This document shows, in pieces, positions 57,862 through 64,000 of a stretch of 64,000 nt of DNA; position 1 is the stretch's first letter, and each line of letters begins with the position of its first letter. The notes under the pieces are model-generated. The model was not told where the DNA came from and made no database searches. It saw nothing but the letters and a program-made list of their open reading frames with translations. The stretch comes from Ensifer sp. WSM1721 (GTDB taxonomy: Bacteria > Pseudomonadota > Alphaproteobacteria > Rhizobiales > Rhizobiaceae): assembly GCF_000513895.2 (NCBI RefSeq), contig NZ_CP165783.1, forward strand, positions 1,302,001 to 1,366,000, written 5' to 3'. A program made the position numbers and the translations under genes.

Positions 57862-58569
57862 CTAACCCGCCGCGCTTGGCGCGAACTCGGCGATGAGTTC
57901 GTGGCGATCGCCCGGATAGGTGAGCCTGACGCTCGTCACCGGCGCGCCGCCGCTCCAGGTTCGACGCTCAATGACGAGGCAGGGCGCACCGGTCGCGATC
58001 CCGAGCGCTTGCGCCGCTTGGCGGCTTGCCGCCACGGCCTTGATGCGATGCTCCGCCGTGCTCCAGGGCACCTTGCCGAGTAGCCAGGACCCGGGAGCGA
58101 CGGTATCGAAGCTCTCCGTTTCGGCCTCCGGCACTGCGATAAGGTTGATCAAGCGCTCCTCGAGGCAGAAGACGCGGCCGCCGGCGAAATGGCGGCAGGT
58201 GATATCGAGCAGCCGGGAAGCTGCCGGCAGGTCGATGCGTCCGGCATCGGCGGCATTCATCTTGCGCAGCTTTCTCTCGTCGAGGCGGTAGGCGTAATCG
58301 AGGCCGAGTGCCTGAACCTCGCGCTTGACGTCGTGGATCTCCATCACCGCCGACTGGACCTGTGGAAAGCTGACATAGCTGCCGGACTTGCGCCGCCGCT
58401 CGATCAAGCCGCGCTTGACGAGCTCGGAAAGCGCCTTGTTCACGGTCATCCGCGAGCAGCCGTATTGATCCGTGAGTTCATGCTCGAAGGGTATGCGGTA
58501 TCCCGGCGGCCACTCACCGGACAGGATACGCCCCTCGACCTCGCTTAGAATTCGCTGATGCAGCGACAT
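57862..58569 (-). CDS. GntR/HutC-family transcriptional regulator
   Basis: A 235-residue regulator with an N-terminal GntR winged helix (FEHELTDQYGCSRMTVNKALSELVKRGLI region) and a C-terminal UTRA effector domain (HFAGGRVFCLEERLINL; PCLVIERRTWSGGAPVTSVRLTYPG). It looks like a histidine-utilisation repressor, which senses urocanate, but no hut genes are in the window. It lies 220 bp upstream of the EF-G-like gene on the same strand. Confidence 0.85.
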   Translation of the reverse strand: MSLHQRILSEVEGRILSGEWPPGYRIPFEHELTDQYGCSRMTVNKALSELVKRGLIERRRKSGSYVSFPQVQSAVMEIHDVKREVQALGLDYAYRLDERKLRKMNAADAGRIDLPAASRLLDITCRHFAGGRVFCLEERLINLIAVPEAETESFDTVAPGSWLLGKVPWSTAEHRIKAVAASRQAAQALGIATGAPCLVIERRTWSGGAPVTSVRLTYPGDRHELIAEFAPSAAG

Positions 58570-58645
58570 CGGCGGTTCCTGAGGCGGCTCTTGGCGGTTT
58601 TGCTCGTCGGAAGGATGCTTGTTGGAAATGGCGTGATCCTCGTTC

Positions 58646-58724
58646 CTGCAGGTTTCCTTAAATCCTAGCCGATTTAAGGATAAAACATGCAGCAGTTCAA
58701 AGTGCTACAGCGACCTTTGCACGC
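58646..58724. repeat. RIME-like element, copy 5 (truncated)
   Basis: The first palindrome (ctgcagg...catgcag) is complete but the second stops after cgacctttgcacgc, so about 25 bp of the 3' end are missing. Confidence 0.75.
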
Positions 58725-58818
58725 CTCATTGAATTCGATTGAACACGACGCGCTTTAGGAGATCGGGGTGGCCCTCCCCAAACGATGCCACTCACAGGGA
58801 GGGACCTTTGGCCGCGCC

Positions 58819-59298
58819 TTACTCTTTAACGGTTGCGGTGACCGCTTCGATGACCTGCGATGCCATGGCGAATTGGCGGTCCCGACTCGAAATTCGATGC
58901 CGCTTTGCGATCCAGCCGAAGTCGGTGTAGGCGGCGTAGACGGATCCGTCCTTCGCCTGATAGACGAGGACCCGGACGGGCCAGTCGAGTCCGGCGAGAG
59001 GATTGGCGGTGATGAAAGTCGTGCCGAGTGCCGGGTTGCCGAACATCACCAAGCGCGACGGACGCACCTCGTTGCCGGCGGCATTGCCGAGCTTGGCCTG
59101 GTCGATGACGCCGAAGAGGGAGATCCCCTTGTCCTCGACGCTGCGCTTGATGCGGTTCACCGTCTCGCTGACCGAATAGCGGCTCTTGACCGTCACGATA
59201 CCGTCCCCGTCTGCGGCCTCGGCCGTCGAAACATGAGCCAGTGCCGTCATCGCGGTGAGCAAGACTGCCGATAGTATCGCATTGCTGATCTTCATCAT
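58819..59298 (-). CDS. Exported DUF302 domain protein
   Basis: A 159-residue protein with a signal peptide (LSAVLLTAMTALAHVSTAEA) and a DUF302 domain (VSETVNRIKRSVEDKGISLFGVIDQ; MFGNPALGTTFITANPLAGLDWPVRVLVYQ). Function of the domain is unknown; members occur in the periplasm. AGGAG eight bases before ATG 59298 sets the start. A longer frame reading through upstream belongs to other genes. Confidence 0.82.
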   Translation of the reverse strand: MMKISNAILSAVLLTAMTALAHVSTAEAADGDGIVTVKSRYSVSETVNRIKRSVEDKGISLFGVIDQAKLGNAAGNEVRPSRLVMFGNPALGTTFITANPLAGLDWPVRVLVYQAKDGSVYAAYTDFGWIAKRHRISSRDRQFAMASQVIEAVTATVKE

Positions 59299-59314
59299 TT
59301 CAAAGCTCCTCTCT

Positions 59315-59419
59315 CTACAGCGCCGCGGGCCCAACCGGACGCGCAAAGGTCGCTGTAGCAATTTGAGTTGCTGCATGACTTTGTCCTGAATCGATTCCGA
59401 TGTAGGAATCATGCAGTAG
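59315..59419. repeat. RIME-like element, copy 6 (inverted, diverged)
   Basis: A 105-bp reverse-orientation copy between the MFS and DUF302 genes. Both palindromes are recognisable but show more mismatches than the other copies (cgccgcgggcccaaccggacgc loop). Confidence 0.75.
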
Positions 59420-59435
59420 CCCCCGATGGGCTTAT

Positions 59436-60698
59436 TCAAAGATGCGGCTCGCCGTTGCGTTTTGATAATGCCGTCTCTTGTCCATTTCGATAACCGGACC
59501 TCATAGCGCGCAGCGCCACGGCAAAGAGCATGGCGAGCACAACCAGCGCGACGAGCATCAGCACTGAAGTGGTCCATCCGAAGCGATCGTAGATCTGGCC
59601 GATCACCAGGCTGCCGAAGAGCCCGCCCGTGTAATAGGAGGCGAGGTAGGCGCCGCTTGCCGTCGCCTTCTCCGTCTCGGCGATGTGACCGACCTGGCTG
59701 GTTGCAAGCGCCTGCGCGAGAAACGTGCCGACGGCGACCATGGCGAGGCCCGCAAGCACAACGGCGATGCTGCTGCTGAGAAGTGCGACCAGCCCGAGCA
59801 CAGCGCATAGGAGCGTCAGCACAATGCCGGCCCCGGCGCCGAGACGACGCGAGATATACCCGCCGAGCGGCGTGGTGAACAGCGATGGCAGGAATACCAG
59901 ATAGACGAGGCCGAGCTGCATCGGCGACAGCCCGAGCTCGACCAGCCGGAAGTTGACATAGGTGAATGTCCCTATGAAGACGAAGAGGATCAGGAAGCCG
60001 ATGGTGAGCACGCTCTGCAGGCGTCGATTGCCGAGCACCGAGCGCCAGTTTCCGCTCCTGCTTCGCCTGTGCCGGTCCGGCATCATGCGTTCCGTCCGCT
60101 TCAACGTGGTCCAAACGAGGGCCGCGCCCGCCAGGTTGAGCAGCGCGAAGGTCTGGAAGTTGATGGACAATCCGCCGAGGTCGGCAACTGCCGCGGAGAG
60201 AATGCGGCCGAAGAGGTTGCTCGCGACATTGCCGGTGACATAGGCCGCAAGCGCGCCCGTGGCCCGCTCGGCCGGGAAACGCTCCGAAAGATAGGCCATG
60301 GTGAGCGTGAAGGCGGTCGCCATGCACAGGCCCTGCGCCACTCGCAGGCCGGCAAAGGTCGCAATGTCCCGGGTCGTCGAGAGGAGCACGGTGGGCACGG
60401 CAAGCAGTGCGAGACTGATCCAGATGCCGTTTCGCCGATCCAGGTTGCGCCCGAAGATGCCGATGGCGAGACCAGCGGCCGCCATGCCGAAGGTGCTGGC
60501 ATTGACCGCGAGGCCCATTGTGGCGCGGCTCACCCCGAACTCTCGCTGCAGCGATGGCAGGATCGCCTGGGCGGCGAAGAGGTCGACGAGAGTCAGGAAC
60601 GCGATGAGCGCAATGAGGCCGAAATGCCAGCGGTCGGCAACGGGGTTCGCCAGAACGGACATGGACGCCGGCGGCGAGGCATGATCGAGGTTCGCCAT
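59436..60698 (-). CDS. MFS transporter, DHA1 family
   Basis: A 420-residue, 12-TM major facilitator of the YnfM/multidrug-resistance-like group (FLTLVDLFAAQAILPSLQREFGVS start; GRNLDRRNGIW loop between TM2 and TM3). Substrate unknown. ACAGGAGG precedes ATG 60698. It follows the exported cupin gene by 80 bp, probably co-transcribed. Confidence 0.87.
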   Translation of the reverse strand: MANLDHASPPASMSVLANPVADRWHFGLIALIAFLTLVDLFAAQAILPSLQREFGVSRATMGLAVNASTFGMAAAGLAIGIFGRNLDRRNGIWISLALLAVPTVLLSTTRDIATFAGLRVAQGLCMATAFTLTMAYLSERFPAERATGALAAYVTGNVASNLFGRILSAAVADLGGLSINFQTFALLNLAGAALVWTTLKRTERMMPDRHRRSRSGNWRSVLGNRRLQSVLTIGFLILFVFIGTFTYVNFRLVELGLSPMQLGLVYLVFLPSLFTTPLGGYISRRLGAGAGIVLTLLCAVLGLVALLSSSIAVVLAGLAMVAVGTFLAQALATSQVGHIAETEKATASGAYLASYYTGGLFGSLVIGQIYDRFGWTTSVLMLVALVVLAMLFAVALRAMRSGYRNGQETALSKRNGEPHL

Positions 60699-60778
60699 CG
60701 CTTGTCCTCCTGTAAATGCGGACGTTCCCGCCAGCGGCCGGAAACGTCCGCGATGTTGCGGTGCTGTCGCCTTGCGGC

Positions 60779-61270
60779 TCACATGGCGTGATCGTCTTTC
60801 GACATCGGCGGCAGGATATCGGCCGAGTAGAGCACGGCCGGCTTGGAGCCGTTGTTCTTCCACCAGTGGGCAAGCTCGCCGAACTCGGCGGTGACTTCGC
60901 CGGCCTTGTGCTCGATCGGAACCTTGCAGTTGCTGCGATACTCGGTGATCGTGCCTTCGAGGATCAGGATGTTGGCGGGACGTGCCTCATGCGAATGCCA
61001 CGGCACGACGCCGCCCGGCTGGACGACCAGTTTGCGAAAACGCAGCGCGCTTCCTTTCCAGTCGCCGCCCCTGGAGGAGAGATCGATCGAGGCGAGGACA
61101 TCATCGGTGACGCCGTCCGGTGCGGTCGCGCCCGGCGCCATGGCGCCTGCCGCCACCTGATCGGCCGGGCATTCCCCGGCAAGAGCGGGCACGGTTGCGA
61201 AGGTGGAGGCAAAAAGGCCGAGCGTTGCAATGGCGAGCGGCAGGCGGCCCGCAGTAAACTTCTGAGGCAT
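60779..61270 (-). CDS. Exported cupin-domain protein
   Basis: A 163-residue protein: signal peptide (LPLAIATLGLFASTFATVPALA) then a double-stranded beta-helix cupin core with the metal-site motif WHSHEARPANILILEGTITEY (His-x-His and Glu) and a later histidine in ELAHWW. Metal-binding in the periplasm is likely; ligand unknown. AAGGAG precedes the start. First gene of a likely operon with the MFS gene. Confidence 0.85.
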   Translation of the reverse strand: MPQKFTAGRLPLAIATLGLFASTFATVPALAGECPADQVAAGAMAPGATAPDGVTDDVLASIDLSSRGGDWKGSALRFRKLVVQPGGVVPWHSHEARPANILILEGTITEYRSNCKVPIEHKAGEVTAEFGELAHWWKNNGSKPAVLYSADILPPMSKDDHAM

Positions 61271-61439
61271 GTCGGGTTCTCCTTCGTCGGTAACGCCGGA
61301 GAAATTCCGGCGGCACAAGGAGATTGCGGGAGATTCCGCCGACAAAGAAATGCCGCCTGCTTTTGAATTCCATAGCTCAGAGCTATTGCGGTAGAGAGGA
61401 CGCGCGGCCGCGGTCGTAGCCGTCGGACCCGCGTGCGCG

Positions 61440-61545
61440 CTACTGCATGTCTCCTTGAATCGACCTCGATTTAAGGACAAAGGCATGCAGCAATTCAAAG
61501 TGCTACAGCGACTTTGCGCGTCTGATAAGAAGCCCGGCGCTGTAG
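61440..61545. repeat. RIME-like element, copy 7
   Basis: A 106-bp copy ending 6 bp before the stop codon of the convergent LysR gene; both palindromes are present with a few changes. Confidence 0.82.
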
Positions 61546-61550
61546 CAGGC

Positions 61551-62462
61551 TCAGGCGATGCGCCGCATGTCTATTCCCGAATGCGGGGCGGCCCAGCCAT
61601 AGGATTTCACGGCGCTGACGAATGTCGCCATGGCAGGCGAAAACCGCCTGCCGGCGACGGTCACGAGGCAGACCTCCCGGGTCACTTCCGGATCGGTGAC
61701 GGGACGCACCTGGAGGCCCGGGATGACGGCGCTGTATTCGGGCAGGAAGCAGATGCCGAGACCGCCGGCGACCATGTTCTGGATCCAGTCCTCCCGCTCG
61801 CTCGAATAGGAATCCTGGGTACGCACTCCGCAAGCTTCGCAGACATCGGAAAGATAGTCGTTGAATTCGCAGTTGACCCGCCTGAGATAGACTTCGCCGT
61901 CGATTGCCGAGATGGGGATTGCCTCGTACTGGCTCAAGCGGTGGCCGGCTGGGAAGGCCAGCATGAACCGCTCGCGAAACAGCGGCGTGACATCGAAACG
62001 CTCGGGGAATTGGTCACTGCTTGCCATGATCGCGACATCGATCTCACCGGCCTCCAGCAGTTCGGAAAGACCGAGAGGTACTCCTTCGACGAGCTGAAGC
62101 TGAATGCCGCGATGACGGAGGTTGAAGTCGGTGAGCAGGCCGGTGAAACGGCGCGGCCCGATCGTGCACATGATGCCGACCTTCACATGCGCATCCTCGA
62201 GGCAAAGGAAGCGCGACGCCTCCTGCCGAACACCCGACAACTCGTCGACGATCGACTGGAAGCGCGGCCTCAGCAGGTTTCCGAGGTCGGTCAGATGAGT
62301 GAGGTTGCGCTCGCGCCGGAACAACAGTCCGCCAACCTCGTCCTCGAGTTGCTGGATTGCGCGGCTCAATGCCGGCTGCGTTACATTGCATTTCTCGGCG
62401 GCGCGCGTGAAGTTGCGCGTTTCGCAGACCGCCAGGAAATAGCGAACGTGGTGAATGTCCAT
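61551..62462 (-). CDS. LysR-family transcriptional regulator
   Basis: A 303-residue LysR regulator: helix-turn-helix FTRAAEKCNVTQPALSRAIQQ near residues 18-38, then a two-lobed effector domain (VKVGIMCTIGPRRFTGLLTDF). It is divergent from bdhA at 62732 and may regulate it, which is unproven. GGGGGGGCAGGT lies before the start. Confidence 0.88.
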   Translation of the reverse strand: MDIHHVRYFLAVCETRNFTRAAEKCNVTQPALSRAIQQLEDEVGGLLFRRERNLTHLTDLGNLLRPRFQSIVDELSGVRQEASRFLCLEDAHVKVGIMCTIGPRRFTGLLTDFNLRHRGIQLQLVEGVPLGLSELLEAGEIDVAIMASSDQFPERFDVTPLFRERFMLAFPAGHRLSQYEAIPISAIDGEVYLRRVNCEFNDYLSDVCEACGVRTQDSYSSEREDWIQNMVAGGLGICFLPEYSAVIPGLQVRPVTDPEVTREVCLVTVAGRRFSPAMATFVSAVKSYGWAAPHSGIDMRRIA

Positions 62463-62497
62463 ACCTGCCCCCCCCGGAAGGCTTCTACGGCATATTG

Positions 62498-62545
62498 CTT
62501 CGGATCGGATCCGATCTAGAAATCAATCAAAAGTGCTATAGAGAC
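62498..62545. repeat. Degenerate RIME-like remnant
   Basis: A perfect 14-bp palindrome GATCGGATCCGATC (62503-62516) followed by AATCAAAAGTGCTATAGAGACC aligns with the first-palindrome apex and the AATTCAAAGTGCTACAGCGACC core of the RIME-like copies. The arms are mostly lost. It lies in the LysR-bdhA intergenic region, just upstream of the LysR gene. Confidence 0.4.
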
Positions 62546-62731
62546 CCGCCATGGGTCCTGGCCGACGCGCAGCGCCGAAGTCGAGGCGATGAACTTCCCC
62601 CGTGCGCGCCGCCTTCGCCAATGCAATTCACCTATCGAATTCATAGCACAGTGGCATTTCAGTTGAAATGAATAGAGAGCCATTCTCTTCCCGGAAAGGG
62701 CCTTTCGGCCGAAACGTGAGGAGACGCGGAC

Positions 62732-63562
62732 ATGCTCAAAAGTACCGACGCTGAAATCGACGCGATGTTCGGGCGCAGGGCGCTCGAGGGGCGCAGCGCC
62801 ATCGTCACCGGTTCCACCAGCGGCATTGGTCTCGGCATCGCCCAGGCGCTGGCCAAGGCGGGCGCAGCAGTGATGCTCAACGGCTTTGGCGATCCGGCCG
62901 AAATCGAACGGCAGCGGGCCGAGATGGCGGAGGAGAACGACGTCGACGTCGCCTATGACAGCGCCGACATGTCGAGTCCGGAGGCCATCCGGATGATGGT
63001 CGAGCGCGCCGGCGCCCGCTTCGGACAGATCGACATCGTCGTGAACAATGCCGGGATCCAGCATGTTGCGCCGATCGCCGAATTCCCTGAGGCCAAATGG
63101 GACGCGATCCTTGGGATCAATCTTTCTGCTGCGTTTCACCTCGTTCGGGCGACCTACGGGCAGATGCGCGCTCGCGGTTACGGACGCGTCATCAACGTCG
63201 CCTCGGCTCACGGTCTCGTCGCCTCGCCCTTCAAGTCCGCTTACGTGGCCGCCAAACATGGGCTTGTCGGACTCACCAAGGTCGTGGCGCTCGAAGGCGC
63301 GGAATTCGGCATTACGGCCAATGCGATCTGCCCGGGCTATGTCTGGACGCCGCTGGTGGAGGCGCAGATCGACGGCCAGGCCAAGTCGCACGGGATCCCC
63401 CGGGACGCGGTTATCCGCGACGTGTTCCTGAAGAACCAGCCGACCAAGCGCTTCGCGACGGTCGAGGAGATGGGGGCGCTCAGCGTCTTCTTGTGCAGCA
63501 GCGCGGCCGCCTCGATCACCGGCGCGGCCATTCCCGTCGATGGCGGGTGGACAGCCCATTGA
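62732..63562 (+). CDS. bdhA: D-3-hydroxybutyrate dehydrogenase (BdhA)
   Basis: A 276-residue short-chain dehydrogenase oxidising 3-hydroxybutyrate to acetoacetate. Cofactor motif TGSTSGIGLGIA, NNAGIQHV, catalytic Ser in VASAHGLVAS and Tyr-Lys in SAYVAAKHG; LNGFGDPAEIE and CPGYVWTPLV are typical of bacterial BdhA. The C-terminus GGWTAH is also usual. GAGGAG precedes the start. The patatin gene follows 17 bp on, likely one operon. Confidence 0.92.
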   Translation: MLKSTDAEIDAMFGRRALEGRSAIVTGSTSGIGLGIAQALAKAGAAVMLNGFGDPAEIERQRAEMAEENDVDVAYDSADMSSPEAIRMMVERAGARFGQIDIVVNNAGIQHVAPIAEFPEAKWDAILGINLSAAFHLVRATYGQMRARGYGRVINVASAHGLVASPFKSAYVAAKHGLVGLTKVVALEGAEFGITANAICPGYVWTPLVEAQIDGQAKSHGIPRDAVIRDVFLKNQPTKRFATVEEMGALSVFLCSSAAASITGAAIPVDGGWTAH

Positions 63563-63579
63563 TCGAGAGGAGGAGAGCC

Positions 63580-64000
63580 ATGAACAAGCACACCCATGTG
63601 GGCCTGCCGGAATCCGAGCACCAGGTGCGGCGCTCCAAGGAAGACCTGCGTCCGCCGCGAACGATAAACCTCGCGCTTCAGGGCGGCGGTGCGCACGGCG
63701 CATTCACCTGGGGCGTGCTCGACCGGCTGCTCGACGAGGCGAACCTTTCCTTCGAAGGCATCGTTGCGACCAGCGCCGGCGCGATGAACGCCGCGGTCCT
63801 GGCCTATGGGCTTGCAGAGGGCGGACGCAGCGGCGCGCAAAGGGCTCTCGCCAATTTCTGGCGCCGCATCAGCCATGCGGCAGCCTTCAGTCCGCTGCAG
63901 CCGAGCTTGCTCGACCGCCTGACCGGGTCGAAATCCTTGGAGTATTCGCCGGCCTTCGTCGTCTTCGATATGGTGACGCGGCTGCTATCGCCCTACCAGT
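63580..64000 (+). CDS. Patatin-like phospholipase, N-terminal part
   Basis: The first 140 residues of a patatin-family lipid acyl hydrolase; the gene runs off the right edge. The oxyanion motif GGGAHGAF (residues 35-42) and nucleophile elbow ATSAGA with Ser65 are visible; the first glycine of GxSxG is alanine, as in many bacterial patatins. The catalytic aspartate lies outside. The ribosome site is GAGGAGGAGAGCC. Its position behind bdhA suggests mobilisation of polyhydroxybutyrate or lipid to feed hydroxybutyrate oxidation, which is inference. Confidence 0.88.
   Translation, partial: MNKHTHVGLPESEHQVRRSKEDLRPPRTINLALQGGGAHGAFTWGVLDRLLDEANLSFEGIVATSAGAMNAAVLAYGLAEGGRSGAQRALANFWRRISHAAAFSPLQPSLLDRLTGSKSLEYSPAFVVFDMVTRLLSPYQ

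Overview
The window is high-GC alphaproteobacterial DNA. Gene content and order point to a Sinorhizobium/Ensifer replicon like the S. meliloti pSymB chromid: an agp/agaL alpha-galactoside locus beside a lacREFGZK operon, a paa cluster next to it, a TPP-riboswitch thiCOSGE operon, and copies of a ~108-bp intergenic palindromic repeat that I recognise as RIME-like. I saw no rRNA or tRNA genes, CRISPR array, IS element or phage module. The assignment rests on remembered family features and gene order, not on a search.

Layout. 1-2570: start of a phenylacetate catabolic cluster (paaA fragment, thiolase, PaaX), all on the minus strand. 2622-6505: Lrp-type regulator divergent from a fused E1 and an E2 of a 2-oxoacid dehydrogenase. 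6572-7233: vapBC module. 7322-7789: SRPBCC protein. 8022-18233: alpha-galactoside operon agaL2-agpABCD-agaL1 (minus) with divergent AraC activator agpT. 18304-26691: lacR, an inserted toxin-antitoxin pair, then lacEFGZK. 26772-27641: alpha/beta hydrolase. 27748-32336: TPP riboswitch and thiCOSGE. 32395-34667: MFS exporter with divergent AraC regulator. 34995-38384: large SAM-cyclase-ATPase protein. 38405-39189: wrecked TetR gene with three surviving operators in front of a RidA-family gene. 39214-40439: L,D-transpeptidase and OmpA-like lipoprotein. 40830-48031: LacI-regulated ABC importer with a GH127 beta-L-arabinofuranosidase. 48427-51994: MFS exporter, dodecin, intradiol dioxygenase, frameshifted PfkB kinase. 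52095-55326: cluster of small stress-type proteins, most preceded by GGAAC-N16-CGTT-like promoters. 55681-64000: EF-G-like protein, HutC-like regulator, DUF302 protein, MFS, cupin, LysR, 3-hydroxybutyrate dehydrogenase and the start of a patatin-like phospholipase.

How it works together. Much of the window is a plant-carbon scavenging region. Three ABC import systems, each with its own glycosidase and local regulator, cover alpha-galactosides (raffinose/melibiose type), beta-galactosides (lactose type) and, by inference, beta-L-arabinofuranosides of plant cell-wall glycoproteins. Aromatic (phenylacetate), branched-chain keto acid and ketone-body (hydroxybutyrate) catabolism flank them. The most notable observations are the cluster of alternative-sigma (RpoE2/EcfG-type) promoters, the TetR pseudogene with intact triple operator, the LacI gene with paired operators and an apparent CTG start, the toxin-antitoxin pair between lacR and its operon, and an EF-G-like protein with altered GTPase motifs.
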